Shown here: positions 38,261 to 47,732 of the stretch, in pieces
Layout: the number at the start of each line of letters is the position of its first letter
Position numbering within the stretch: position 1 is the first letter of the stretch
DNA from: Gracilibacillus salinarum
GTDB taxonomy: Bacteria; Bacillota; Bacilli; Bacillales; Amphibacillaceae
Direction: 5' to 3'
Assembly (NCBI RefSeq): GCF_022919575.1
Contig: NZ_CP095071.1
Span: 558,001 to 622,000 of the forward strand
DNA length: 64,000 nt
Position numbers and translations under genes: made by a program
The notes under the pieces: generated by a model
The model's database searches: none
Told to the model about the DNA's origin: nothing
Seen by the model: only the letters and a program-made list of their open reading frames with translations

Positions 38261-38461
38261 TTAGGCACCCGTAGGTCCACTTAAAACAACTAAGGCAATA
38301 ATGATCCCACCAAAGAATAAGCAAACGTATGCAATAACTGCTACAATGATGGATAGCATACCTTTCAATTTATACCTGCTCAACAATATTAACACTATTG
38401 CAAGAATGAGTGCACCCATTCCTCCAAAGGAGATCCACATTTTCATTAATGAAGCTGACAA
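38261..38461 (-). CDS. yphE: YphE-like small membrane protein (DUF2768)
   Basis: This small protein of about 66 residues has two membrane helices (MGALILAIVLILLS and IIVAVIAYVCLFFGGIIIAL) joined by RYKLKG. I favour a TTG at 38461, preceded by AGAGAGG, because family members begin shortly before LMKMW. An ATG at 38485 would add eight residues but has no ribosome site. Function is unknown. It precedes yphF. Confidence 0.75.
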   Translation of the reverse strand: MSASLMKMWISFGGMGALILAIVLILLSRYKLKGMLSIIVAVIAYVCLFFGGIIIALVVLSGPTGA

Positions 38462-38601
38462 CTGGTTTTCATCCTCTCTTGGCATAATTCGATAAAGATT
38501 CGCTACATATTATAACATAGTTTTCAAAGAGAGATAACTAAATGTTAACAGTATGGCAAACTTGTATTATCTAGGCTTATCCCACGAATACACAACAAAA
38601 A

Positions 38602-38634
38602 AACCGAAGCAGTAGGGGAAGATCTACTCCGGTT
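38602..38634 (-). terminator. Terminator of the SpoVIF-like gene
   Basis: AACCG/CGGTT and AGTAG/CTACT stems with a small internal asymmetry are followed by seven T on the minus strand. It lies about 100 bp past the stop at 38736. The intervening 38635-38735 shows no feature. Confidence 0.75.
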
Positions 38635-38735
38635 AATGACTAAATAAATACCCATTATCACCCTGAAAGTGAATGCTTGTGCGGTTTATTGTATGCGAAG
38701 CAATATTACCTTGCATCCTCATGTGCCTATGAATA

Positions 38736-38996
38736 CTAATTTTTAAATAATTTACTTAAAGTACCCATGTCCTTAGGCATATTATTATTGATAATCGCCT
38801 TAACAATTTTATCTTCTTTTTGTTTAGAAACAGGTTTACCTGAGAGGCGAGCCAATTGCTTCACTAATTTTCTCACTGTTTTTTCATCAGAAAAATCAGC
38901 ACTTTGAACCGATTGGGCCACTTTCATGATTTGATCCGGTTGAATATTGGATTTTTTCTGAATTTGATCGAACATATTTTGTTTAAAGTCACTCAA
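38736..38996 (-). CDS. Stage VI sporulation protein F family
   Basis: This 86-residue protein resembles the SpoVIF/YjcC family, which is needed for late spore maturation and coat assembly. The diagnostic segments are MFDQIQKKSNIQPDQI, FSDEKTVRKLVKQLARLSGK and KIVKAIINNNMP. The start is TTG with AGGAGGAG five bases upstream. It is placed after gpsA, where a short homologue occurs in many bacilli. It has no membrane segment. Confidence 0.85.
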   Translation of the reverse strand: MSDFKQNMFDQIQKKSNIQPDQIMKVAQSVQSADFSDEKTVRKLVKQLARLSGKPVSKQKEDKIVKAIINNNMPKDMGTLSKLFKN

Positions 38997-39054
38997 AATA
39001 ACTCCTCCTAACTACTATAGTCATTCCTATAGTATGCAAGGAGGAGTTAAACAG

Positions 39055-40095
39055 TTAATCCTTATCTCGATTAAATAGAATGTCAGAAATATCGTCAATT
39101 TCTGTTGTGCGATCTCTTGCCATTAAATCATCTACTACTTTTTTAGGTGATTTATTTTGATGAATGACGTCATATATACCTGTCGTGATCGGCATTTCTA
39201 TCTGCTCTTCCCTAGCTAACTGAGTCACTGCGTCTGTTGTACGAATTCCCTCTACGACCATTCCCATCTTACTGAGAACATCTTCTAATGCATTTCCTTG
39301 GCCAAGTAAGTTACCTGCTCGCCAGTTTCTACTGTGAGAGCTTGTACACGTTACTATGAGATCACCAACACCCGTTAATCCAATAAAAGTCAACGGATTC
39401 GCACCCTTTACAGAAGCCAAGCGAGTGATTTCAGCAAGTCCTCTTGTAATTAATGCTGCTTTGGCATTATCTCCATAACCAAGCCCGTCGGAAATTCCAG
39501 CACCTAAAGCAATAATATTCTTTAGAGCGCCTCCTAATTCTACTCCGATTACATCTGTACTCGTGTACACTCTGAAATATTGATTCATAAATAAATCTTG
39601 TGTGAACGCTGCTAACGATTCATCTTCAGAAGCAGCCGTTACAGTAGTAGGGTGTTTTAAGCTTACTTCCTCAGCGTGGCTCGGGCCTGACAGTACAACT
39701 ACGTCCTGATATTGAGTACGATTCAATTCTTCATCAATCATTTCAGAAATACGGTAATGACTGTCAGGTTCGATGCCCTTACTAGCATGAATCAGAACAA
39801 CCTGGTGATGAAGAACCTGCTTTAATCGTTGACATGTCTCTCGAATGGCTTTGGTTGGTACCACTAATACAATAGCCTCTACATCTTTAATAGCCATTGT
39901 TAAATCATCATGAATTGATAAAGAAGGTGGCAATGGAATGTCAGGAAGATATTTCGCATTCTTTCCCTCTTGTTCCATTCTTTGCTTTTGTTCCGTATTA
40001 TGTGTCCATATTCTAACATCATGATTATTCTCACATAATACCATTGCTAAAGCTGTTCCCCAGCTGCCTGCTCCAAGTACAGCTACTTTTGACAT
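39055..40095 (-). CDS. gpsA: NAD(P)H-dependent glycerol-3-phosphate dehydrogenase
   Basis: GpsA makes sn-glycerol-3-phosphate for phospholipids. The Rossmann motif is VAVLGAGSWGTALAMVL at the N-terminus, and the catalytic-lysine region is GGALKNIIALGAGISDGLG. The ATG at 40095 with AGAGGTGATC upstream is chosen. It is 346 residues and follows der by 11 bp. PlsC, which uses the product of its pathway, is encoded near 45.6 kb. Confidence 0.96.
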   Translation of the reverse strand: MSKVAVLGAGSWGTALAMVLCENNHDVRIWTHNTEQKQRMEQEGKNAKYLPDIPLPPSLSIHDDLTMAIKDVEAIVLVVPTKAIRETCQRLKQVLHHQVVLIHASKGIEPDSHYRISEMIDEELNRTQYQDVVVLSGPSHAEEVSLKHPTTVTAASEDESLAAFTQDLFMNQYFRVYTSTDVIGVELGGALKNIIALGAGISDGLGYGDNAKAALITRGLAEITRLASVKGANPLTFIGLTGVGDLIVTCTSSHSRNWRAGNLLGQGNALEDVLSKMGMVVEGIRTTDAVTQLAREEQIEMPITTGIYDVIHQNKSPKKVVDDLMARDRTTEIDDISDILFNRDKD

Positions 40096-40106
40096 GCTGA
40101 TCACCT

Positions 40107-41417
40107 CTAACTACGTTTTCTCGCATATATTTTAATCGGTGTACCTTCAAAGCCGAACGCTTCACGAATCTGATTCTCAAGGAATCGTTCATACGAAAAA
40201 TGCATAAGCTCTGGATCATTCACGAATACCACAAATGTCGGTGGTTTTACAGCGACCTGTGTCGCATAAAGAACCTTCAATTTCTTTCCGTGTTTAGATG
40301 GTGCTGGGTTAATCGCAAGTGCATCCATGATGACATCATTTAATACATTTGTTTCCACCCGTTTTGTATGGTTTTCGCTTGCTTGAATAACTTTCGGTAA
40401 TAACGTGTGAATCCGTTTTTTTGTTTTCGCTGATAAATAAATGATAGGAGCATAATCTAAAAATTGAAAATGCGCTCGTACTTGCTCTTCAAATTCTTTA
40501 ATTGCCTGATCATGTTGGAGGATCGTATCCCATTTATTTACAACAATGACGACTGCCTTACCAGCGTCATGAGCATAGCCTGCAATTTTTTTATCTTGTT
40601 CAATTATACCTGATTCAGCATCAATTAATGTCAAAACAACATCAGACCGTTCGATCGCCTTCAATGCACGAAGAATGCTGTATTTTTCGGTAGTTTCATA
40701 GATTTTTCCACGCTTGCGCATTCCGGCTGTATCAATGATCACAAACTCTCGTTCATCTTTTTCAAAATTTGTATCGATCGCATCCCTTGTCGTACCAGCA
40801 ATATCACTGACAATGACACGTTCTTCATTTAGAAGTGCATTAACTAAAGATGACTTCCCGACATTCGGTCTTCCGATCAAGCTGAAATGAATAATATCAT
40901 CATCCACTATTTCATTTTCGCGTTCTGGAAATAAATGAACAACACTATCTAATAAATCACCTAGACCTAGACCATGAGTTCCTGAAATCGGATATGGTTC
41001 TCCAAATCCTAATGCATAGAATTCATAAATCTGCTCACGCATATCAGGGTTATCTACTTTATTTACTGCCAGTACCACTGGTTTATTTGATTTATACAAT
41101 ATTTTGGCAACTTCCTCGTCGGCAGCTGTAATCCCTTCTCTTCCATTGACAAGAAAAATGATTACATCAGCTTCACGAATTGCAACTTCTGCTTGTTCAC
41201 GCATTTGTATTAATAATGGTTCATCACCTATTTCAATACCGCCTGTATCAATTAAACGAAAAGTGGAGTTAAGCCACTCTGCTTTGGCGTATATCCGATC
41301 CCGTGTTACCCCAGGGATATCTTCAACAATGGAAATTCTCTCGCCTACCAATCGATTAAAGATGGTAGACTTCCCTACATTCGGCCTTCCTACAATTGCT
41401 ACTACAGAATTTCTCAT
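40107..41417 (-). CDS. der: Ribosome-associated GTPase Der (EngA)
   Basis: Der has two tandem GTPase domains and acts in 50S subunit assembly. The P-loops are [15 protein letters not shown] (residue about 8) and [16 protein letters not shown] (about 180), with the G4 motifs NKVD and NKWD. The C-terminal KH-like domain starts near residue 350. It is 436 residues, as in B. subtilis. Confidence 0.97.
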   Translation of the reverse strand: MRNSVVAIVGRPNVGKSTIFNRLVGERISIVEDIPGVTRDRIYAKAEWLNSTFRLIDTGGIEIGDEPLLIQMREQAEVAIREADVIIFLVNGREGITAADEEVAKILYKSNKPVVLAVNKVDNPDMREQIYEFYALGFGEPYPISGTHGLGLGDLLDSVVHLFPERENEIVDDDIIHFSLIGRPNVGKSSLVNALLNEERVIVSDIAGTTRDAIDTNFEKDEREFVIIDTAGMRKRGKIYETTEKYSILRALKAIERSDVVLTLIDAESGIIEQDKKIAGYAHDAGKAVVIVVNKWDTILQHDQAIKEFEEQVRAHFQFLDYAPIIYLSAKTKKRIHTLLPKVIQASENHTKRVETNVLNDVIMDALAINPAPSKHGKKLKVLYATQVAVKPPTFVVFVNDPELMHFSYERFLENQIREAFGFEGTPIKIYARKRS

Positions 41418-41554
41418 GAAGGCACATCCTTCCTACTAATTAATTTTCTGCTATATTTGTGTAAATTATCACTTTACTAAATTACCATAACTGCACCGAT
41501 GAAGACAAGTTTATTCCTTTTAGTTTACATAATAATATTATCGTCTACTTTAGA

Positions 41555-41740
41555 TTAATGTTTGACAATAATATAAATTTCATCACTTAATGCGTGACTA
41601 ATTCCATCTAATATCGCTTCCAGGTTGGCGGCAACTTTATCCATCTCTTCTTTCGTCTCACAAATGAAAATGGATGCTCCTGCTGTTACCTTTCTGGCAT
41701 CAGTTGTAATAGTCGCTAATATCGCTTTCTCTAACACCAT
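41555..41740 (-). CDS. Small partner protein of the YIEGIA membrane protein
   Basis: This 61-residue protein has the core TTDARKVTAGASIFICETKE and a C-terminal DEIYIIVKH. Proteins of this type are annotated as the capping subunit of the complex with the YIEGIA protein; here its ATG overlaps the stop of that gene as TAATG, which supports a shared complex. B. subtilis has a similarly placed small gene (ypzI, as I recall). It has no membrane segment. A sporulation role is inferred only from the partner. Confidence 0.7.
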   Translation of the reverse strand: MVLEKAILATITTDARKVTAGASIFICETKEEMDKVAANLEAILDGISHALSDEIYIIVKH

Positions 41741-42630
41741 TATGCACCACTCCTTTTATCAGCACTGGATTCAGACGGCATACGTATAGCATTCTCGAGA
41801 ACGGGGACAGATTGTAATACTTTTATAGCCTTCTTCTCATTTTTTTCTTGAGGTAATATAAAAATCCCTATTCTGCCATCATCTAAATCTCTCTTTATTA
41901 ACGGAACCAATGCAGGCGTACCAGAATCTCGCACCACTCCTAATGAAACGGAAATGTCATGTAAAATAGCTTGCCTTTGCCCAAGATTAGCGATGGTGGA
42001 ACGGACGTCGAAGTTTTTTGGTTTCATTATGAATCCCATTCCGTATTTTAATATTTCCTCCTGCCGTTCTGGTAACCCTATATTCATAATATAAATATTG
42101 TCTACATATAAACCTGCTCCATCAAAAGAAACGTGTGAGCGTTCAATATCGACAATATCCTTCATTGTAGACCCACTCATATATTTGTGAATAAGCAAAT
42201 AACAAATAAATGCCACAATAACGGCTGCGTATATATTTAAAGCAATATAAGTTAATGTTGATAGCAGAGACGTGAAAATAACTAAATAATTTCGGCTTTC
42301 AAATGCTATAGCAATACCTTCTATATATGTCTTCCCTCTTGGCACTAATTCATAACTATCCATTTCTGCCAGTGTATTCCGCTCCATATTGCGAACCTCT
42401 CGAAATTGGGATGCAGCAATGGTTAGAAAAGTAACTGCAGTATATTCTTTCTCTAATATTGCAGGAACCGCCACAGCACCTAAATTAGCAGCGATAAAAC
42501 CTAATGCTAAATGAATAATTTTACCGTGTAAATAGGTAGGATATTGTCTGTAATCCGTTTTTAACATCACCATTCTAGCAATCGTTCCAACAATAACACC
42601 GAATAGTATTGGATATATGAATTGATTCAC
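41740..42630 (-). CDS. YIEGIA-family membrane protein (SeaA/YphB-like)
   Basis: This protein of about 296 residues has several membrane segments in its N-terminal two thirds and a soluble C-terminal domain. The family motif YIEGIA occurs in PRGKTYIEGIAIAFESRN near residue 105. The start is most likely the GTG at 42630, which overlaps the yphA stop as GTGA and has AGAGGTGG five bases upstream. The B. subtilis counterpart (yphB/seaA) is associated with the spore envelope. It probably forms a complex with the small downstream product. Confidence 0.8.
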   Translation of the reverse strand: MNQFIYPILFGVIVGTIARMVMLKTDYRQYPTYLHGKIIHLALGFIAANLGAVAVPAILEKEYTAVTFLTIAASQFREVRNMERNTLAEMDSYELVPRGKTYIEGIAIAFESRNYLVIFTSLLSTLTYIALNIYAAVIVAFICYLLIHKYMSGSTMKDIVDIERSHVSFDGAGLYVDNIYIMNIGLPERQEEILKYGMGFIMKPKNFDVRSTIANLGQRQAILHDISVSLGVVRDSGTPALVPLIKRDLDDGRIGIFILPQEKNEKKAIKVLQSVPVLENAIRMPSESSADKRSGA

Positions 42631-43226
42631 GTATTCCACCTCTTCTTGTATTCCAGTGATTTGATAAAGCTTTCGATCTTAATCATTAAATATTCCCAGC
42701 AAGATTGAATAGCGATAATAAACAGAATGGAAAAGATTATTGTAAAGTAAATGTCATAATTAACTGTATATTGTAAGTGATAACTGGTACAGATAATCAG
42801 ATAAAAGAATTGTCCAAAGCTACTCCCCGCTATGATAATCGTGATTTGCTCATCTTTGTTCTTTGTGAATAGATGAATCAGTAGAAATCCGCTAATAATG
42901 GCGATCATAATAAAAGTATTTTCATCGAGAACAGGACTAGTAATACGCCAAATAAAGTAAACCGCATAGATATAACTTATAAAAAGAATAAGTAAATATT
43001 TTTTCAGTGGAAATTTAGTCAGGATTATCATCACCGCTGCGTAGATGAGCAAAAATAAAAACAAGCCATTAACGGGTAAATCTCCTATTATTAGTTTAAT
43101 TGGTAAAAGAATTAAAGACAGATATAGTAAGACCAAATATTTTAACCGGTCTTTGCTCTTAGCCATAAAAAAAGTAACAAAACACCATAATATCCAACAT
43201 AAATACACTGTTATATACAAATACAT
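42627..43226 (-). CDS. yphA: YphA-like membrane protein
   Basis: This 199-residue integral membrane protein has about six hydrophobic segments (for example LYLSLILLPIKLIIG and FIMIAIISGFLLIHLF). It matches YphA by length and by its position before the YIEGIA gene. The ATG at 43226 with AAAGGTGAT upstream is preferred over the GTG three codons earlier. Function is unknown. The pair is translationally coupled. Confidence 0.78.
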   Translation of the reverse strand: MYLYITVYLCWILWCFVTFFMAKSKDRLKYLVLLYLSLILLPIKLIIGDLPVNGLFLFLLIYAAVMIILTKFPLKKYLLILFISYIYAVYFIWRITSPVLDENTFIMIAIISGFLLIHLFTKNKDEQITIIIAGSSFGQFFYLIICTSYHLQYTVNYDIYFTIIFSILFIIAIQSCWEYLMIKIESFIKSLEYKKRWNT

Positions 43227-43286
43227 CCGCATCACCTTTAACAGTATGTACGAAAAACATTAACTTTAGACGAGAAAAATAAGAAA

Positions 43287-43308
43287 AACCGGGAAAGTTC
43301 TCCCGGTT
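43287..43308 (-). terminator. Terminator between copy C and yphA
   Basis: AACCGGGA pairs with TCCCGGTT (6-base loop) and is followed by TTTTTCTTATTTTT on the minus strand. Since ypfD upstream already has its own terminator at 44048-44073, this one would stop a transcript that begins inside the family-1 repeat region. Confidence 0.75.
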
Positions 43309-43319
43309 ATAACTAAAAA

Positions 43320-43409
43320 AATATTATAGGAACCTATTTCCTATTCAGCATGATTACTTCTACTACTGTCCTTATGGCCGTTTTTGCTTATAAGAAAAAA
43401 CGGCCATAA
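43320..43409. repeat. Family-1 outer arm fragment with hairpin
   Basis: ATATTATAGGAACC starts a truncated terminal repeat, followed by the outer arm (CCTATTCAGCATGATTAC) seen right of copy A. It ends in a 14-bp perfect hairpin (43372-43385 with 43396-43409, TTATGGCCGTTTTT and complement). This fragment directly precedes copy C, so two family-1 ends lie side by side. Confidence 0.75.
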
Positions 43410-43414
43410 CACGC

Positions 43415-44040
43415 CCGGTCCTAATTGACTTAATCAATAAACAACTTCCTATAATATGGATTATGTTAACAAAGGCTTTATGGCAAAACGGTCATTTTGA
43501 AATATTTTATCTGCGTTGCATAGCTCCGGAAATAGGCTCCGCGTCCTGTGGGCACGGCTTCAGCTAATTTATGAAAGAAAATTCTTTTCTTTCATAAATG
43601 GATCTTCAGCTCGCGCTGATTCCACGGGAGTCTCCGCCTATTTCCTACGCTTATGGGAAGTACTACAACGATTGGAACAGCTAGAAGCAGTGGTGCTTAG
43701 CAATGTATTTCATCAATTATGGTGTAAATCTTGCAGATAGTGCTTCATATCCTAGCTGTCGCATAAATTGTGGAGCTATACATCAGCGGAGGCCAACCAC
43801 GGAGACTCCCGCGGGATTGTGCAGGTGCTGGAGATCCACTTTGTGAAGCGTTCTTCTTCACAAAGTTAGCTCCAGCCGTGCCCCGCAGGACGCGGAGTGG
43901 TTGGACGGAGCGGTATCATACCACACATAATTTTTCAAAATGACCACTAAGCTGCTAGTTTACATAATCCATATTATAGGAACTAAAATTCATGTTCAAT
44001 GTGATTACTGCTGTGACTGTACTTATATACTTTCTTTACT
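43415..44040 (+). repeat. Family-1 two-module repeat, copy C (short/short cassettes)
   Basis: The core is 43448-43980 between terminal inverted repeats, with TTGACT-N19-TATAAT at 43425-43455. Module 1 has basal stem GGAAATAGGC/GCCTATTTCC and a short hairpin at 43567-43599. Module 2 has basal stem CCAACCAC/GTGGTTGG and a short hairpin at 43838-43866. The outer arm on the right (43981-44040) matches the arm of copy A. Both modules contain the CCCGCGGG or CCACGGG type inner stems. It separates ypfD from yphA. Confidence 0.9.
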
Positions 44041-44047
44041 CATAAAG

Positions 44048-44073
44048 AAGGCCCATGTAGGAACATGGACCTT
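44048..44073 (-). terminator. Terminator of ypfD
   Basis: AAGG and CCATGT arms pair with ACATGG and CCTT (one mismatch between, 4-base loop), followed by CTTTAT on the minus strand, 10 bp past the ypfD stop. Confidence 0.65.
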
Positions 44074-44082
44074 TACTTTCTA

Positions 44083-45228
44083 TTAATCATTTTTATATTT
44101 ATCTAATTTATCGCCAATCATATCACCAAGCTGGAAGCCGGATTGTTCTTCATCCGCTTCAAATTGTTTGATCTCTTGTTGGCTTTTTTCTTCTTCAATT
44201 TCTTTGATACTTAAAGAAATACGTTTATCGGATTCGCTGACATCAAGTATTTTGACTTGTACAGTCTGACCAACTTCTAGTACCTCACCAGGCGTTCCGA
44301 TATGCTCTGTAGAAATTTGTGAAATATGAACAAGACCTTCCACACCCGGAAGTACTTCTACAAAAGCACCGAAATTCACTAGGCGTTTTACGGTACCTTC
44401 TACAACATCATTGATCGCTACTTTTTCCTCAATATTATCCCATGGACCTGGTAAAGTTGCTTTGTGCGATAACGAAACGCGTTCGTTTTCCTTATCTACT
44501 GACAATACTTTCACATTAAGTGAGTCCCCTTCTGAAACTACGTCAGAAGCTTTGTCTACATGGGTATGAGCGAGTTGTGATATATGTACAAGACCGTCTA
44601 AACCACCGATATCAACAAATACTCCAAAGTCTGTAATTCGTTGTACAGTTCCCTCTATTTCTTGTCCTTCAGCAAGCGTATCTAAAAGAGACTGTTTTTT
44701 ATTTTGATCTTCTTCTTCAATCACTGCACGGTGAGATAAGATGATTCGATTTTGTTCTTTATCCAACTCTACGATTTTTAGAGCAAGAGATTTATCTTGA
44801 TAATCAGAAAAATCCTCCACGTAGTGTGTTTCTACTAATGATGCAGGTATAAATCCTCTTATCCCTACATCAACAACTAGTCCACCTTTTACAATATCAC
44901 GAACTGTTGCTTCAATGATTTCATTATTCTCAAACTTTGCTTGCAAGTCTTCCCAAGCTTTTTCAGCAATAACTGCTTTTTTAGATAGTACTACCTCTTC
45001 TTCTTCCACTTTCTTCACTTGCAATTCCAGTTCATCACCTTCACTTACTGCATCACTTGCAGTCTCGATTCGCAGTGGAGAAAGTTCACTAATCGGTACT
45101 ATACCTTCAACTTTATATCCAATATCGACTAGGACGTGTTTCTCTTCTACCTTAACTACTTTTCCCCGTACAATATTACCTACGGAAAGCTCGTTAATTT
45201 CTGAAATTTCTTGATTCATTTCATCCAT
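44083..45228 (-). CDS. ypfD: S1-domain RNA-binding protein YpfD (ribosomal protein S1 homologue)
   Basis: This 381-residue protein consists of four S1 RNA-binding domains (about residues 17-85, 103-168, 189-257 and 274-343), each with a VxxGxVxxI/LxxxGxFV-type pattern such as VQRITDFGVFVDIGGLDGLV. The tail is acidic. The ATG at 45228 has GGAGG eight bases upstream. It follows plsC and cmk as in related genomes. It is shorter than E. coli S1 (six domains), which is normal for low-GC Gram-positives. Confidence 0.94.
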   Translation of the reverse strand: MDEMNQEISEINELSVGNIVRGKVVKVEEKHVLVDIGYKVEGIVPISELSPLRIETASDAVSEGDELELQVKKVEEEEVVLSKKAVIAEKAWEDLQAKFENNEIIEATVRDIVKGGLVVDVGIRGFIPASLVETHYVEDFSDYQDKSLALKIVELDKEQNRIILSHRAVIEEEDQNKKQSLLDTLAEGQEIEGTVQRITDFGVFVDIGGLDGLVHISQLAHTHVDKASDVVSEGDSLNVKVLSVDKENERVSLSHKATLPGPWDNIEEKVAINDVVEGTVKRLVNFGAFVEVLPGVEGLVHISQISTEHIGTPGEVLEVGQTVQVKILDVSESDKRISLSIKEIEEEKSQQEIKQFEADEEQSGFQLGDMIGDKLDKYKND

Positions 45229-45327
45229 GACAAAGACCTCCTTCGATTTCCAACACAAAACAATAAAATGTGCTTTTTTCTAACTTCTAATATTTAGCGT
45301 GATTTGTCAAGTTATTATAATCAAAAC

Positions 45328-45906
45328 TTAATGATTTTCTTTGATTTTTTTAATTTCTTCCATGATTGCATCTGTTACTTCCTGAGCCGAAGATTTGTTC
45401 GATCTCATCGTTTCCATTTCCACTGGTTTTCCATACACGACTTTTAAAGGGGCTTTGCTTTTATATTGCCCGATAATCGCACACGGTACAATCGTAGCTT
45501 TAGAGCGTAAAGCGAAAAAACCAGCACCTGCAAGGCCGCGTTTTATTTCCCCTGTCTTACTTCTTGTACCCTCCGGAAACAATCCTAAAACATGTCCATC
45601 TTTTAGAACTTCTAATCCTCTTCGTAATGCATTTCGGTCACTCATGCCACGTTTGATCGGAAAGGCATTTACATGGCGTAATATAAATCCAAAGACCTTG
45701 TTATCAAACAACTCTTCTTTTGCCATGAAATGAATCGGTCTAGGACTCGTTATACCAACAATTGGGGGATCATAGTTAGAGATATGATTGGAACAAATGA
45801 TTACGGGTCCTTCTGTTGGAATGTTCTCCGTCCCATAGCTTTGTACTTTATACTTCGGTTTTAGAAATATTTTTACTACTGTTTTAGCAAATTGATAAAA
45901 GCTCAT
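45328..45906 (-). CDS. plsC: 1-acyl-sn-glycerol-3-phosphate acyltransferase
   Basis: PlsC makes phosphatidic acid from lysophosphatidic acid. The HX4D motif is [14 protein letters not shown] (residue about 36), and the glycerophosphate-binding motif is [12 protein letters not shown]. The N-terminus is weakly hydrophobic for membrane contact. It overlaps cmk as ATGA (45903-45906). B. subtilis lacks a plsC here, but many other bacilli have cmk-plsC-ypfD. Confidence 0.93.
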   Translation of the reverse strand: MSFYQFAKTVVKIFLKPKYKVQSYGTENIPTEGPVIICSNHISNYDPPIVGITSPRPIHFMAKEELFDNKVFGFILRHVNAFPIKRGMSDRNALRRGLEVLKDGHVLGLFPEGTRSKTGEIKRGLAGAGFFALRSKATIVPCAIIGQYKSKAPLKVVYGKPVEMETMRSNKSSAQEVTDAIMEEIKKIKENH

Positions 45907-46583
45907 TCGTCATTCCCCATTTTCTGTTGTACTATTGATAAGATTTGATCTGCAACATTTTCAATGGATAATGATGTCGTATCAATTTCTATGGCATCTG
46001 CCGCTTTTTTTAATGGAGACACTTCTCGTTCAGAATCCATCTTATCCCGTTGTTCGATGTCGGATTTAATTTGTTCTAAATCAGAATGGAAGCCTTTCTG
46101 CTGATTCTCTTCATGTCTTCGTTGTGCCCTTTCCTTCACGCTGGCTACCAAAAATATCTTCACTTCTGCATCTGGAATAACATGGGTACCGATATCTCTG
46201 CCATCCATTACGACTCCACGCTTTTCTGCCAGTTTCCTCTGACGTAACACCATCTCTTCTCTTACTTGCGCAATAGTAGCGACAGCTGATACGTTATTCG
46301 TAACCACATCTGATCGGATATCATCTGTCACATTCTCTTGATCAAGATATACTTGCTGGTCCGGATCAATATCGATGGTGATTTTATGCAAATGGTTTAC
46401 TACTTGTGTATGATTACTTGCATCTATTTTATGTTTTAGTACAGAGTAGGTTAATGACCTGTACATAGCGCCTGTATCAATATAAACGTAGCCGAGATGC
46501 TTAGCTACAATCTTTGCTACGGTACTTTTGCCCGCAGCCGCAGGTCCATCTATCGCGATGGCCAATTTTTTGTTATCATTCAT
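45903..46583 (-). CDS. cmk: Cytidylate kinase
   Basis: Cmk phosphorylates CMP and dCMP. The P-loop is [15 protein letters not shown] at the N-terminus, with [12 protein letters not shown] and [15 protein letters not shown] (CMP binding) following. GGAAGAAAAGC precedes the ATG. The length is 226 residues, full. It forms an operon with plsC. Confidence 0.97.
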   Translation of the reverse strand: MNDNKKLAIAIDGPAAAGKSTVAKIVAKHLGYVYIDTGAMYRSLTYSVLKHKIDASNHTQVVNHLHKITIDIDPDQQVYLDQENVTDDIRSDVVTNNVSAVATIAQVREEMVLRQRKLAEKRGVVMDGRDIGTHVIPDAEVKIFLVASVKERAQRRHEENQQKGFHSDLEQIKSDIEQRDKMDSEREVSPLKKAADAIEIDTTSLSIENVADQILSIVQQKMGNDE

Positions 46584-46598
46584 GCTTTTCTTCCTTCC

Positions 46599-47255
46599 CT
46601 ACTGAATAAATCCTTTACGGCGATTCTCTAGTTGTTTGATGAAACAGTACCGGATAATATGCTGTTGATCCTTCTTATCAATTTCAACAAATTTCACCGA
46701 CACTATGTTGTTATTTTCACTAATGTTATGTATACGAATAGCCGTTCCAATAAGATGAAGATATTCCATCTCATTATCTAAAGGTAATACTAACATAATA
46801 TCTAACATTTCGCCTTCATTTATGTCCACATTTTTTTTGATTAAGACAGATAAACCACCACCGCTTATATCATGAGTGACCGATGTAAACGGAGCAAATG
46901 AGGGTTCCTGATTCCGACTGCGCACAGATATGTCGAGCATGGCTTCTATCCTTACAAATTCACGACGTTGAATCTTTTTCAAATGTTCTTTGTCAAAATT
47001 CATTATTAAAGTCGGAATATTATTGATTTTAGCTTTTCCGATAATTTGAGATGGAAAACTAAACAAAGAATAATTTTCAGTAAAAAATGCCTGAAATTCA
47101 CTACCAACTGGAAATAGCTGTGTCCTATTTGTTTGCACATCAATCGGATAATCAATGTACAGTTTATCTAGCTTGTGTTCAATTACACGGCATTTATATG
47201 TTTTGCTTTTATCTTTCGCTTGTTCAAGTTGTATAAAGGAACCAATTCTAACCAA
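46599..47255 (-). CDS. ypfA: PilZ-domain c-di-GMP receptor YpfA (flagellar brake)
   Basis: This 218-residue protein has an N-terminal YcgR-like domain (about 1-95) and a C-terminal PilZ domain. The c-di-GMP binding residues are RREFVRIEA and DISGGGLSV. In B. subtilis this protein (YpfA, also called DgrA or MotI) disengages the flagellar motor when c-di-GMP is bound. The start is TTG with AGAGG seven bases upstream. A terminator lies just upstream, so it begins its own transcript with cmk downstream. Confidence 0.92.
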   Translation of the reverse strand: MVRIGSFIQLEQAKDKSKTYKCRVIEHKLDKLYIDYPIDVQTNRTQLFPVGSEFQAFFTENYSLFSFPSQIIGKAKINNIPTLIMNFDKEHLKKIQRREFVRIEAMLDISVRSRNQEPSFAPFTSVTHDISGGGLSVLIKKNVDINEGEMLDIMLVLPLDNEMEYLHLIGTAIRIHNISENNNIVSVKFVEIDKKDQQHIIRYCFIKQLENRRKGFIQ

Positions 47256-47327
47256 TTTATTACCTCTTTCTATGTATAATTAAAAAACTGTAAATTGAGA
47301 ATAATCCTTTATCCCTATTATCGCAAA

Positions 47328-47361
47328 AAAAGGAAAGAAGGAAAAGACCTTCTTTCCTTTT
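47328..47361 (-). terminator. Terminator upstream of ypfA
   Basis: A 14-bp perfect stem (AAAAGGAAAGAAGG and complement, 6-base loop) is followed by TTT on the minus strand. Because ypeB has its own terminator at 47733-47768, this one would stop transcripts started inside repeat copy D. Confidence 0.8.
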
Positions 47362-47371
47362 AATCAGTCAA

Positions 47372-47728
47372 GAAGTATAAAAATGCAGTCACAGCAGTAA
47401 TCCTATTGAACATGGACTCGAGTTCTTATAATATGGATTATGTAAACTGCTTAGCGGTATGGTAATTTTGAAATGTTTTGTACTGAAAAGCTAAAATAGG
47501 ATTAGAAAAATTGGGAAAGCAGAGCTCTTGGAATTGCCCCACGCCCTGTGGATGCGCTTTCATTTAGGCTACTACGTGAACTACTTCTTCGCTGCCTTCT
47601 GCTATCCAAATGAAATTCATCAGTATTATCAAAATATCAGATAGATTCATCTTACATCATCCTAATTATAAGAACCTGTCTTCCTAATCAGCATGAATAC
47701 TATCATGACTGTACTTATGCTTTCTATA
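47372..47728. repeat. Family-1 repeat, copy D (decayed)
   Basis: The outer arm occurs at both edges in opposite orientation (47372-47424 and 47672-47728). The left terminal repeat (TTATAATATGGATTATG) is good; the right one is degenerate. Inside, only a rest of module 1 remains: CGCCCTGTGG and a piece of the long cassette (GGCTACTACGTGAACTAC, then CGCTGCCTTCTGC). Module 2 is gone. It lies between ypeB and ypfA. Confidence 0.75.
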
Positions 47729-47732
47729 TAAA

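Noticed and set aside
43516..43740. Open frame of 74 codons on the plus strand in repeat copy C
   Set aside because: It is made of stem-loop sequence, has no ribosome site, and has no counterpart in copies A and B.
43415..44040. Family-1 repeats as CRISPR arrays or as insertion sequences with transposase
   Set aside because: There is no short regular repeat-spacer pattern, and no transposase frame exists in any copy. They are structured non-coding repeats.
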